From assembly GCA_002914805.1 (NCBI GenBank), contig JXTB01000322.1:247500-311499 (forward strand): DNA of 64,000 nucleotides. Direction: 5' to 3'. Positions 11,740 through 23,125 of the stretch are shown piece by piece. The notes beneath the pieces were generated by a model. That model worked only from the letters and a program-made list of their open reading frames with translations. It did not search any database and was not told where the DNA came from. Numbering within the stretch: the first letter of the stretch is position 1; each line of letters opens with the position of its first letter. The DNA comes from Parasponia andersonii. Lineage: Eukaryota; Streptophyta; Magnoliopsida; Rosales; Cannabaceae. The position numbers were made by a program, and so were the translations under genes.

Positions 11740-13660
11740 CTCTCATGACTCCAAAGGTACCAACAATACACTATGGAGAGAAGTCTGAGAAGTTTAATAG
11801 GCTGAACTTTAAAATGTGGTAGCAAAAAATGTTATTTTATCTTACCACATTGAACTTTGTGAGATTCTTGATTAAAGAGGCTCTAAAAATCAGAGAAGAT
11901 GAGCAAGATTTCCAAGTCCTTGCTGCGATAGATGCATTGTTCTTTGAACATAATTTTCTGAATAAATCCAAGGAAGTACCTAGTACATCTAAATGAACTT
12001 ATGAGACTATTATTGAGGATAGTCAAGACCAAGAATAAGTAGTTGAAAATGAGCCTAAACATAGTAAAAGAGTGAGAACTAGAAATTTTTTGGTCCAGAT
12101 TTTTTGGTATACATGGTAGAAAGTGAACCTCAAAGCTTCCAAGAAGCTGTGAGCTCTACTGAGAAACCTTTGTGAAAAAAGAATATTAAGAGAAAAATTG
12201 ATTCCATCGTATAAAACCATATATAGGAACTATTGGATCTTCCTCCAAGATGCAAGCTACTTAGTTCAAAATGGATTTTCAAAAGAAAAATGAAAGTAGA
12301 TGGAACAATTAATAAATATAAGGATAGATTGGTTGTCAAAGGGTATAGGCAAAAAGAAGGCCTAGATTACTTTGATACTTATTTTCTTGTGACGAGAATA
12401 AATTCTATAAAGATTATACTTATGATTGCTGTACTGCAGAATCTTGAAGTACACCAAATAGATGTAAAAATAGTCTTTTTTTTAATAGAGATTTAGATGA
12501 AGAAATCTATATGGAACAACTTGAAGGTTTTGTTGCTCTTGGACAAGAAAAAAAAAGTCTATAAACTAGTCAAATGTCTGTCTGGCTTGAAGCAAGCACT
12601 AAACAAATGGCATGAAAAGTTTGACAGAATAATTCTTGCTAATGGTTTTAAAATCAATGAGTGTGACAAATGTGTCTATATCAAAAACACTGAAAAATGC
12701 TACGTCATTTTGTGTCTTAATGTTGATGACGTGCTTATTGTTGGTAATAATGACAAAAAGGTCAAATCTACTAAAAATATGTTGAACTCTAAATTTGACA
12801 TGAAAGATATGGGTCTAGCTGATGTAATTTTGGGAATTAAAATTATAAGGATGTCTGATAGACTCATACTTAATCAGTCACACTATGTGGACAAAATTTT
12901 GGAGAAATTCACGATGCTGGAGTGTCCAGGATACTGATAGATATGAGTCAATACCTTCACAAAAATACAAGTAAGACTATTTCTCAAGTAGAATACTCTA
13001 GAGTGATTAGTAGTCTGATGTACTTAATGAGATACACAAGGCCATATATAGCCTACACAATCAGTAGACTAAGAAGATATACGAGTAATCCAAGTACCGA
13101 GTATTGTAAAGGAATTGTGAAAGTATTTATATACTTACGATATACTCGTAACTATGGACTATACTATAACATATATCCTACAGTTTTAGAAGGATACAAT
13201 GATGCAAAGTGGATATCTGATATAAAAGACTCAAAATCTACTAATGGATATGTATTCATACTAGCTATAGTAGTTGTATCATAGAATTCTTCAAAACAAA
13301 CGATTATAGCCTGATCTACGATGGAATCTGAGTTTATAACTCTAGATAAATATAAAGGAAAGGCTGAATGACTACGCTATTTCTTAGAAGATATTCCATA
13401 TTGGCCTAAGCTTGTGCCGTCAATATCTATATATTGCGATAGTCAATCGGCTATTGGAAGGGCATAAAGTAATATGTATAATGGTAAGTCCAGACATATT
13501 CGTTGTAGACATAATACCATTAGACAACTACTCCCAACTAGTGTTGTTTCTATAGACTATGTGAAGTCTAAGAATAATCTTGTAGATCCACTAACCAAAG
13601 GGTTGAACAGAGAGTTATTGACAAATCATCGAGAGAAATGGGACTAAAGCCCATGAAATA
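11740..13660 (+). pseudogene. Copia gag-RT-RNase H remnant
   Basis: Broken reading frames read as the gag N terminus (LNFKMW then a stop, about 11806-11822). They continue into reverse transcriptase from about 12233 (SKWIFKRK, then DYFDTYF, then the catalytic-type YxDD region read as VDDVLIVGNN near 12720-12750). RNase H-like sequence follows from about 13215, with the CDSQSA and DPLTKGL motifs near 13437 and 13587. Frames at 12233-12496, 12497-12937 and 12922-13284 are pieces of one polyprotein split by stops and frameshifts. Sequence from about 12000 to 12230 is scrambled where the middle domains are missing. It is non-functional. Confidence 0.85.
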
Positions 13661-14394
13661 AAAGTCAATACAATGGAAACCCAAATATTATTAACTAGAG
13701 ATCCTAAGATCTAGATTCAAAGGGGTAACCTAATTATAAAGACTTAGTTAAATCACTGTAAGGTTTATCCTCTTGTGAGAGTATTACCCTTATATCCATT
13801 TCTGTGATGAAAAGCAGTGATACCCATAAGGAATAGGATAAATAAAGGCTTTTAATGATTCTTATACATCGGAAAACTGAGCAGAGTAATACAGATACTC
13901 TTAATTAAGAAGTCACCTATATGAAAAAGAAATGAGGTTACTTCAAAGGGGAATTATAAGGGCTTAATTCCTTTAGACACTCTTGCAGAATCAGGTGTAT
14001 GTTCAAGGCCAAAATGAACATAACCATAAGAACTGGAAATGTTAAGAAAGAACCCTGTGTAGAGTATATCATCATTTACATGAACGACAAATAGTTCAAG
14101 AACTTATGGTCTACTGATTTGTTAGTAAAGTAAATATACTTTTATAAGGGAAGGCTCAAAGGACAATACTTACATATTCAATGCAGGTTTCAATTGTTGA
14201 ACTCTATCACTATATCTAGAGTCTGTAGAGTTTTCTTAGTAATTTTTTATTCATGTGGGGGATTGTTAGAGAATGGATCATTTATATAAAATGGTAGTTT
14301 GGGCTTAAGTGGGCTTGAGAGCTCATATGTGTAATAAAGCCTAAATTGAATTATAATTCTATTTTCATTAGCCAATTTGGAGTATAGATTAGAG

Positions 14395-15039
14395 GCCCCC
14401 ACTTCGTGAAAGTGTAAGGTTTTGGTATAATCTTATTCTACTCTATGAGTAGATTAAATTAATATATCATGTGTTCAAATTGGAGCTTGGGTGAATGAGA
14501 AATTGATGCTCAATGTATACTTGTTAGTATTAGAAAATAGAGCAAGAAAATTGGAAAAGCTTATCCCACATTGGTTATGAAGTTCTCAAACTTGTGCTTT
14601 TTAATGTCTGCCCGAAATCTTGGACTCTTATAAAACCAACCTTTTGATGCGGTCATATTTATTTTTCTCTATTTTTTTTTTAATTTTGATGCTTTTAGAA
14701 GAACGTTTGAAACTGATGATAATAAAAGACTTGGCTATTATAGCTCAAAAATTGCCATTTGAATTCAATTAAAGAACATTCAATTCTGGCCAGCAAAGGA
14801 TGATGTATTGGCTGGTGAGTAATAACCACTTTATTGGCATTATGGAGTATTCATGTTGTTGCTGTAACCAAAGTTTTTCACCTTCTATACAAGCAAACCC
14901 TCACTACCTCTTCTAACATACCAAAAAGCTCCTAGCTTCCTTCGTTCTTTCATGTTCTCTCCTTAGTAATTTAGTCTTTTTAGTGTTCAAGTGATTAGTT
15001 TCTAGTTCTAGTCTTTGCAAAATTCAAGTTCTAGAAATC
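14395..15039. other. Intergenic, no gene seen
   Basis: AT-rich sequence. I see no gene or clear element boundary. Confidence 0.35.
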
Positions 15040-15355
15040 CACGAGTGAATAGACGTTTTAAAAAACAAATTCTAATTCGTAGAGTAGAAATGTTAGTACT
15101 TCACCTGCTATTCTTTGTTATTGTATTATGGGAAACTGACGCTCGTAAAGTTCTCAAACATTCTAGTGGAGAAAGCGAATTAGTTTTAATAACACTGTGT
15201 AGTACACAAGTCTCGGAGGTTAATATTATTTCTAAAATGCTACTGAAATTCCATTGAACAAACTTTTAGTAACTTTATAATTGTCTTAAAGTTTATTATA
15301 AAAATTTGTTATATTCGTTTGTAACTTTATATATTGCATGTTTTACTTCCTACAA
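15040..15355 (+). repeat. Dispersed repeat, copy 2
   Basis: Related to 1-370 in the same orientation, with the landmarks given there. An 80-aa open frame (15015-15257) overlaps it, but the matching frame is not kept in copy 1, so I do not call a gene. Confidence 0.5.
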
Positions 15356-15991
15356 TATATACATCAAACCAAGAAAATTAAACGATTTTAATTGATTAAG
15401 TTCAATAATATTGGCGCTTTTAATCATATTTAATTTTCTTTTATATAGATTTGTACAAATTGGGCTATTTGTCATAGGATATTAGCAGAACCACGCAAAG
15501 TCAATGTATTATTTGCTATTTTCTTCTTTAAATAATAGACTGCACATTATTTTAATTAACTGCTTAATTTGTTTGTACTAATTAACATATATTCGATTTT
15601 TTTTCTAGTTAACTCATACGTACAAAAGCTCTCAATAATAAGTGACGAATTAATCTAGTATCAATAAATTTCGATCTATAATTCTTCATTGATAACTGAG
15701 ATTAACACATAAAGACCATTTTTATAAGAACCTAATGATGAAGAGACCCAATTAGAGCTATGGTTTACAATATTCCTCAAGTAGTTCATATTCTAAATTC
15801 ATACCTTAACTCACTTCAAAAAAAAAAAAAACAAATTCATACCTTAACATATGTAATGACTATATAGCTGCATATATACTACTTATACGAACGTATGCAC
15901 GCAAATGTATAATATCTACTACTTAACATATATTTCTATCGGTACAATCTGAAGTTTGAAGAGACGATTCAAGAGGAGGGGACTGCATTAT
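15356..15991. other. Intergenic, no gene seen
   Basis: AT-rich sequence with short A-runs. Nothing supported. Confidence 0.4.
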
Positions 15992-16150
15992 TCTGACCGC
16001 CACTCCCTCGCGTTGGGCCTGACTTCGGCACAGCCGCCGCAGCCACTCCGTGTGTCTGCCCACCACTCCCACGCTTTGGGCCCGACCTCGGCACAGCCGC
16101 CGCAGCCACTCCGTGTGTCTGACCACCACTCCCTCTGACTATGCCCGACC
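15992..16150. repeat. GC-rich 63-bp tandem repeat, about 2.5 units
   Basis: Units start at 15992, 16055 and 16118 (the last partial), each beginning TCTGMCC and containing CGGCACAGCCGCCGCAGCCA. The period is exactly 63, a multiple of three, so both strands stay open through the array: 15956-16138 on + and 15969-16292 and 15923-16129 on -. GC content is far above the flanks. No protein family is recognised. Confidence 0.85.
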
Positions 16151-16235
16151 TATCTTCATCGATATTGATCTGTTTGTACAAAATCCCATTAATCAATAAT
16201 AACCTCGCTAATATATACATACATCTATAAATACA

Positions 16236-16236
<1 letters not shown>

Positions 16237-16277
<41 letters not shown>

Positions 16278-16363
16278 AATATGGAGACACATATCTATTT
16301 AGAAACACACACATATATATATATATATATGATCTAGAGAGAGAGAAAGAGAGAGAGAGAGAG
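16237..16363. repeat. (CT)n, (AT)n and (GA)n microsatellite cluster
   Basis: A CT run, two AT runs and a GA run occur within about 130 bp. The GA run encodes the Ser-Leu repeats at the end of the small minus-strand frame that follows. Confidence 0.85.
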
Positions 16364-16532
16364 GCTTAACAGGAGTAATATCTGCATCTGATGAGCTGAT
16401 TGTTTGATGAATATTAAGCTCTTCGTATTTCTTTTTCTCTCCAACTGAAAAGTTATCATTACCAGTAATACCAAAACAGTTCAAGAAAGCCCTTAAGGGA
16501 CTTTGTCGAAGGAAATAGCATAGATTGGACAT
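16299..16532 (-). CDS. Possible small gene of unknown function
   Basis: A 77-aa frame reads MSNLCYFLRQSPLRAFLNCFG at its N terminus, followed by a charged, hydrophilic stretch and then a low-complexity Ser-Leu and Ile-Tyr tail produced by the microsatellite. The first 60 or so residues look more protein-like than the neighbouring random frames, with an amphipathic, Cys-containing start. Upstream on the minus strand are a CT/AT microsatellite and a TATA-like TTTATAG near 16698. I do not recognise the family. The true 3' end could lie in another exon, and it may not be a gene at all. Confidence 0.25.
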   Translation of the reverse strand: MSNLCYFLRQSPLRAFLNCFGITGNDNFSVGEKKKYEELNIHQTISSSDADITPVKPLSLSLSLSLDHIYIYICVCF

Positions 16533-16602
16533 GATGCACTCTTTGTTTGAACCCCTTTCTTGCTTATTAATTATACATGATAATCAGCTCTCTTGCATAC
16601 GC

Positions 16603-16651
<49 letters not shown>
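16603..16651. repeat. (AT)n(AG)n microsatellite
   Basis: An AT dinucleotide run passes into an AG run. It is a second microsatellite close to the cluster at 16237-16363. Confidence 0.85.
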
Positions 16652-17646
16652 TATAGGTCTTGACAACTTCGTTGGTGGTTTCCTTTCACACTATAAATAT
16701 TATATGCTAATTACTAGAAGGTCAACAGTATTTATATTTGGCAACAGTATTTATATTTGGGTGCATACTTGGATAGTACTTTACTACACACATTCAAAAA
16801 GATTAAAGGTTTTACCGAAAAAATAACCCTTTGTAAAATGAAAGTTTAGACATGTTATATTTTTCCTAGAAAGATAAACCTAGCTCCGTACTCTTTAAAT
16901 AACAAAAATAACATGTTGTATTATTGTAGTGCATCACAATTAATTTGAAATTTAAAATAGTTATGCCATGTATTACACAAGGGTAATCCAATAAGTCTTT
17001 TTTTTTATACTATTTTTGTCCAATTAAAATTTATTGTGTACGTCTCTTCGTGATAAAAATAGATAAAAAAAAATATTAAATAATATATATTTATTATTAA
17101 TATTATTTTTTCAACTACTTGATAGTTATTAAATAATAATCCAATGATTAAAAAAATACTTATAGATAGATAAAATAAATAAATAAAAACAACATCTACT
17201 GGATTATCGCCCATTATATGTGTAATATATAATTTACTTTCTATATATTACATGATAAATATCATATACTACACGAAAGTAGGGTATTTTAGAGTTTTTT
17301 ATGAATTATTGGGGTCAAAGAAGAAAAAATGAATGGTCTATTTTTAAGCTTAAAGGAAACAAGAGATTAGTTTCAAAAAAAATGAAATTAAAAAAAAATC
17401 ACACTTCTATCAAATAAGCACTTGCTCGAAATTTTTTTTCCTTTTTTTGAAGGAAAGAATATCTTCACTATTTAAGACCCAGTACAAAAGAAAACAAAAG
17501 TTACTAAATAATTAATCTAAACCTTTGGAAGTATGGCCTCTATTTGCATCCTTTTACTTAAAAACCACCACTCATCCTTCCTAATATTTTTCTTTTCTAA
17601 ATTTAATTAGAGAATTAGTTCAACTATACTTGGTCAATTTAATTAA
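16652..17646. other. AT-rich intergenic DNA
   Basis: No gene, RNA or clear repeat seen beyond a short duplicated GGCAACAGTATTTATATTTGG-like word near 16720-16760. Confidence 0.4.
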
Positions 17647-18154
17647 GGGTTAATAGTAATAATAGCACGATCCCAAATTATACCTGTAATACCACTTTGT
17701 CCTCTGAATTTTTAACTTATATAGTAATGGTCCGCGAATTATGCAATTATTACAACAATATTCCTTTTGTCACAAACTATTAAATATTTATCAAAAATAA
17801 GTCATTCGAATACACGGCTTAGTAATTATGGTCTAGAATAAAATTCTGAATTTTTAACTTACCTAATAAACTACTAAGATTTATATAATTATTACAGCAA
17901 TGATCATATTTTTAATATTTAATCTTATTCTAAGCACATAATTTAGTAATTATGGCCAAAATGAGATTCTGACTCATAAAGTAAATAATGCTCAATTAAT
18001 CATATGTTTTATTTATGACTATTTTCTATTTAAAAGCTAATAGTTTCAGACAAATAGATCATTGTTGTAACAATTACATAATTCATGAGCTATTATTATG
18101 TAAGTTAAAAAGTTTAGGAACAAAGTGATACAATGAGTATAATGTATTTAATCC
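17647..18154. mobile_element. Mutator-like MITE with long terminal inverted repeats
   Basis: The left arm (from GGGTTAATAGTA) and the reverse complement of the right arm (ending GTATTTAATCC) are similar for over 100 bp. Both arms contain an ACTTTGT block, a TTTTTAACTTA block and an AATTATTACAACAATA-like block. The element is flanked by a perfect 9-bp duplication, TTTAATTAA, at 17638-17646 and 18155-18163. A 9-bp duplication with long inverted repeats and no coding capacity is typical of non-autonomous Mutator-like elements. Confidence 0.75.
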
Positions 18155-18163
18155 TTTAATTAA

Positions 18164-19369
18164 TGGTAGACAAATGTACAAAGTTCACTAAAACGGCTTC
18201 ATAAAAATTCATTATAAAAAGATTATCGGGAGAAAGATTAAAGTTACATATTTTACAAACTATCAGACAACATAACTTCACTCAATTGGTAACAAATTAG
18301 TTGTTAACACTAGAGTACTTTTTCACGACACATTTTATTACCTATCACCTAAAAATCCACAATCATTCAAATTATATTAACTAGATGATATGTCATGATG
18401 CATTTGCTAGAAAAGAAAAACAAATGAGTTACAATAAGGATATACTAATCTGAAAGACTGGCTAATTAATTGAGTTGTCAAAACAACTATGTATGCCTAC
18501 CAACTACTAGAAAGGAATATGTCAGATGAAGCATTGTTTAATAATTAGTGTAGCTTCATCTCTCCTTGTTTGTAGTCACCTACCCATAACTAAATATTAC
18601 ACTAATCAATTTTACTTAATTTATAACAATTACCTACGACTCTCAGTACTGGTCGAACTCTATCAATTGAATTGAATGTTTGCTATAGTTTAATATTTTC
18701 CTCATCGTTTACCCTTCTTTTGTTTTCATGCTCTGATAATCGATCAACAATGTGAATTCACAGTTTCATATTGTAGATTCTGACTTGGTCACAAATATCG
18801 TATAATTTATAATAGAATAATAAAAAAAATAAAAATAAAAACTACAACAGTGTAGTCATAATCACAAGAACCTCCATTTTACCGGGCGAGCTAGATCAAG
18901 AAAGATCTAATGGTTCACACTAGCGGTTAATTAGCTATGGGTTAACATTTTTTCTGGTCCGGCCCCAAATTATAACGCTTTTATTTATTTTTTTAACTTT
19001 TTAAACACAAAAACGAAAGTATTTTTTTCTTATTTTGTTTTTTTATTTTAAAAAATAAAAATATATTTGGTAATAATATTTTTGTTTTTTGTTTTCTAAA
19101 ATAAAAAATAAAAATATGTCTGGTAACTTGTATTTGTTACATATAAAACTAAAAGTCAAAATAGAGAGCAATGAGGGAAAAAGAGAGGAGAGAATAAGGA
19201 GAGAGGAAAAGTGGTATTCATCTATATAAATTTCAAAAGTGGTATGTTTCAAACTAAGACTTTAAAAACAGATATTTTTCTAAATCATTTGTGATGTTTC
19301 GTAAAAACAATTACCATTTTTTGTAGTTTTCCTTCAAAAAATACTTGAGAGTTCTAAGGTGGTGAGTTG
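18164..19369. other. AT-rich intergenic DNA
   Basis: No gene seen. A short repeated AAAATAAAAATAT-type word occurs near 19045-19115. Confidence 0.4.
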
Positions 19370-20575
19370 TATTATACTTCTAAGTCCTGCATCTATTGTT
19401 AGCAGTCCCAACTACCAGAAATGGATGAAGAGATTTGGTTCAATACAACATATAATGGCTGGACATGAACGGTGTTTTATGTTTAGAAAGAAATAAAAGT
19501 AAAAATTACTGAAGTTGTTTGAGGTGCTCACCCTTACTTGTGTCAGTGGCAGGAAGAATTTGGAAATTCCAATCGTCAAATCAAGTGCAAGAAGTGCAAC
19601 GATGCTTAACTATATATGTCCCCAATTCTTTCCAGCTCAAGGGTTTTGGTCCCTTCAGCGCTATTCCCGTTAAATTGTAGACCATATTATTCAATTTGCT
19701 TAAATTGTTGTAATCGGATTAAATGAGTATAATTGAACGGAACTGGAATGTGGATTCTTGGAATTTGAAGGGAAGAAACTGAAATAACTAGGGAAAAAAA
19801 AAAGCGTCACTCTATAGTTATTAGAATCGACAATAAAGTAAATTACATCAAAATTAAATAACTAAAATATGTCAATTGAGGCTAATTCAGTTGGTTTAAG
19901 ATTTTATGAATGTGTGTGTGAATTTGGAGGAGTCAAAGATTCAAATCTTGGTAGTATATGTAAAATTTTCATTTAAAATTATAATAAATAATGGTTATTA
20001 ATTAAGCCTTATTTTTTAAAAAAATAACTAAAATATAAGTACTGAAAAATAAATAGAAACAAACAGGTCAGAGAGTTTTTAGATGCATACCAAAGACTTG
20101 AAGATTTAGAAATGTTCCTTGACTCTTGGCACATAGCTACAAAAGCTTCCCTGAATGCTTTTGAGGTCTTTATTGATTCAAATAAGAATCACTTACTACA
20201 GAAGATCCAATTAATTCCGAGGACAATAGCAATAAACCCACCAATGGTCAAATGGCCCAAAAAATCGATTCTACTTCGTCTACTAGAGGATCTTGTATGC
20301 AGAGCCACTGGCAGAGATCTGGTAGTCCAGTTGACAATGCCGCTGGAGTGAAGAGCTTAAAGAAAGCTCTCTGTGATGTTGGTTTGGAGGCCTTGATTAG
20401 TTTTCCTGTTGTTCACTGCCCACATGCATTTCGTATTGTGTTGAAGGCAGTTGAGAGAACTAATAGTATTGGGAAAGTGATTCCAGGGTGGAAGATTGTG
20501 TATTCGGGTGACCCTAGGCCCTGCTTAGGCTTGGTAGAAGCATCTCACAGTGCAACTCTTCTAATACACGAGGCA
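19370..20575 (+). pseudogene. Broken copy of a long-form tRNase Z gene
   Basis: Three exon-like pieces match plant long-form tRNase Z (TRZ3/TRZ4 type; ELAC2 family), which cleaves the 3' trailer of tRNA precursors. Piece A (about 19380-19470) reads LSPASIV...WMKRFGS...IMAGHE. Piece B (about 19552-19665) reads LEIPIVKSSA...NYICPQFFPAQGFW. Piece C (about 20069-20575) reads REFLDAYQRLEDLE and then, after a frame change near 20250-20290, SPVDNAAGV...GLEALISFPVVHCPHAF...IVYSGDPRPC...LIHEA. The region between B and C, where the family has the zinc-binding HxHxDH motif, is missing. A SINE (19871-20021) sits in that place. Introns are kept, so this is a genomic fragment and not a processed copy. The exon edges are approximate. 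Confidence 0.85.
19871..20021 (+). mobile_element. tRNA-derived SINE, 151 bp
   Basis: A perfect 15-bp target duplication, AAATAACTAAAATAT, lies at 19856-19870 and 20022-20036. The 5' end holds an A-box-like GGCTAATTCAGTTGG and a B-box-like AAGATTCAAATCTTGG, the layout of an RNA polymerase III promoter from a tRNA. The tail is T/A-rich. It is the same family as the truncated SINE at 9680. It lies in an intron-like part of the broken tRNase Z copy. Confidence 0.8.
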
Positions 20576-22629
20576 AGTTCTTGCATAAAACTGTTTGTTT
20601 TATGTTTTAGGATAATTCTGAAAGCACCTTTTTATTTTAGCTAAATACCAACTTTAACCCTCTTTTCTCGTATAACTAAAAATATCTCCTCTATTTTTCA
20701 GAACAAAGAGTGAGAGAGGGGAAAAAAAAAAAAAAAAAAGTAAACCCTCCTTCCTCTTTTGGTCAAGTTTTTGACAATTTTTGTTTCCCTCCTAAGAAAG
20801 TAATGCATATGTATTCAAACACCGATCTTTTTATTTTTAATTATTTAAAAAAAATCTTCAAATTTAGTGCTAAAAAAACATTGTCGACATTTTTCTATAA
20901 TATGAAAAAAAAAATGTGATTTTACTTTTCTGAAAGGGCTTATAGAAATATGACCAAAATTTGAGGACAATTTAAGTAAATATCTCTTTATCAAATGTTA
21001 TACCAAAATGTCCGATAAATATGTTTATATACTAAATGTAAAATTTTATATACTAAATATAAAAAAATATTTACCCAATATATTTCAGTATAATAATTAA
21101 AATTAGTAAATAAATATATTTTTCAAGTGTAAAAATATATATACCTGAATATTTAGATATAAAATTTAAAAAATAAACATCTACTTAATCAAATTTAAAA
21201 TATTAGTTATCCATCTAAATTTCTCTTTCTTAAAAAGAAATTAGATAATATATGAGTGTTTGGTAATAGGTTTTCGAAACATGTATAAGGATATTTAGAT
21301 ATTCCGTCCCGTTATTTTAATACAGAAAGAGTCAAAATATAATTCTCCATGCTTGCTTGATCTTGGTAACTCGGGTTCCATTAAATTCTAATGAGAAATA
21401 TTTAGTCATTGTAACTGACACAGTTACTCATTTCTTTTCTTTCTGTGATTTTTATACACGACTTTCGACGATGGCATGGTAAAGGAGGCCGTAGCAAATT
21501 TGACATGATGAGTGTCAACGTAGCAGATTTGCCTGTGCTTCCACGTGTGCTCCCATATTTGAAACTACTGTTAGAAATATGGAGGAAGACATGTGATGTT
21601 CAAGATGGGCCCTGACAATATAACTGATCACAAAATAGAATTATTATCATTATTGATTGGAGGATTGGAAAGAAAAAAATTAGTAATGTATTTTTCCTCA
21701 GCTTTGTGTATTCTGCGTGCAACACCACGAAAAATAATAGACTGAAATTTGATTTTATATAGTATCTTTTCAAAAGTGTTAATAGCACAAAAATACTATA
21801 ACGTTTAAATTTTCTGTTAAAACTATTATCTTCAACTTTTACAAATTAATATTTTTAAATGTGGAATTTCTGCAAATTTATGCGCGCTCTTAACTAATTA
21901 AGTGAATTAGGCACTAAAAAGACCAAATTGATTAGAAAAATTCAAGAATTTGATTTGTATTTTGCTATTGTTTTTATTCAGTTTTCATTAAGGGGGGGGA
22001 AAAAAAAAAGTTCCCAAACCTAGATCATGAAATCTGATCAAGCTCACCCCCACACCTAACTTCTTACACTCCTAATTTAATCAAACCCTTCTTCTATTCT
22101 CCTCCTTTGTAGCAAACCTAGTCTAAACCACCAATCCAATTCAAATCCTAAGGAAAAAAAAACGTGTGCAGATCGTGAAATCGTATCAAAGCTCGCCAGC
22201 GGCTTCATCATGCTTGCCAGTGACAGTGGTTGTGTTCGTGTGTGGCCGGTGGTGGGAGGCGCAGTCAGGTCAAGCTAGTACCTATGGGATTAGTCGCCAA
22301 TTGCCCATTTATTAGCTAAAAAATCATTATAACTCATTTTAATAAAAATGTCACATGCATACCCGCTTTAAAGTTGATCTACCTAAACTAACCCCAAAAA
22401 ATCAGGATTACTTCTTGTCATTTCATCGTTTCTCTCTCGCGCTCTCATTTTCCGTACAACTGTAAAAGCTTCGAGTGGGTGTCAAAAGAGATAAGAACGG
22501 AATTGTGTCCGGAGAGAGGAGACAGTTGTTAGAGAAGCTCGAAATATGCATCAAAGTCATTGCTAGATAAAAAAAAAATCAACCATTGCTAGAGAACTTT
22601 ATACTAACAATTGCCGGAGTTTTTTTACA
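20576..22629. other. AT-rich intergenic DNA
   Basis: No gene supported. There is a poly-A tract near 20720-20738. ATATACTAAAT-like words recur at 21030-21180 and may be part of a decayed transposon. Confidence 0.4.
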
Positions 22630-23125
22630 TCTAAAGAGATTGTAACTACTAGTTTACATTTAAAATTATTTACTACGAACAAAAAGTAAACCATTGATTT
22701 ATGTTTAAAATTATTTGCCATAAACATAGAAGTAAACAACTGGTTTACTTTTAGACTTGTTTACAAGAATTATACCAAAACAACAATTGAAACCATAGGT
22801 TTAGGTTTAGAGTTGTTTATTAAATTTAAATCGAATAGAACGATTAAAACCATTAGTTTACGTTTAGAAAGTTTTTACAAAAATCAAACGCCACAACAGG
22901 AAAATGAAATAAATGGTTTAAATTTAGAGTTATTTAGGAAAGTAAAACTAAACAATTGAAACCATTAGTATACGTTTAGAAATTGTTAACACAAAATAAA
23001 TCAAACACAATAAGAAGAGCAAACCACTGGTTTACATTTTAACTTTTTTGAAAAAAGAAATCAATAAAACTTAATATTGTAACATCAGTGATTTATATTC
23101 GACTTAAAAACAAGAACAGTGTGCT
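22630..23125. repeat. Degenerate minisatellite, about nine units of 45-62 bp
   Basis: A core close to AAACCATTRGTTTACRTTTAG recurs at about 22636, 22689, 22734, 22790, 22847, 22907, 22959, 23021 and 23081, with variable spacers of about 25-40 bp. One unit contains GGTTTAGGTTTAGAG, which looks like plant telomere sequence but is probably coincidental. No coding potential. Confidence 0.7.

Larger units (their letters stand above)
11190..14394 (+). mobile_element. Decayed Ty1/copia retrotransposon
   Basis: Partial LTRs bracket the element. The sequence at about 11190-11310 matches 14268-14394, both containing CATATGTGTAATAAAG and an ATTCTATTTTCATT block. The right LTR begins TGTTAGAG at 14264, directly after a purine tract (GTGGGGGAT), as expected for a 3' LTR. 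Between them lie a gag start, reverse transcriptase and RNase H remnants. The left LTR lacks a clear TG start and the right LTR is truncated. Zinc knuckle, protease and integrase are absent: gag (to about 11995) passes almost directly into RT (from about 12230). Confidence 0.8.

Noticed and set aside
22790-22815. Telomere-like GGTTTAGGTTTAGAG
   Set aside because: Only two imperfect units inside a degenerate minisatellite, so probably coincidence.
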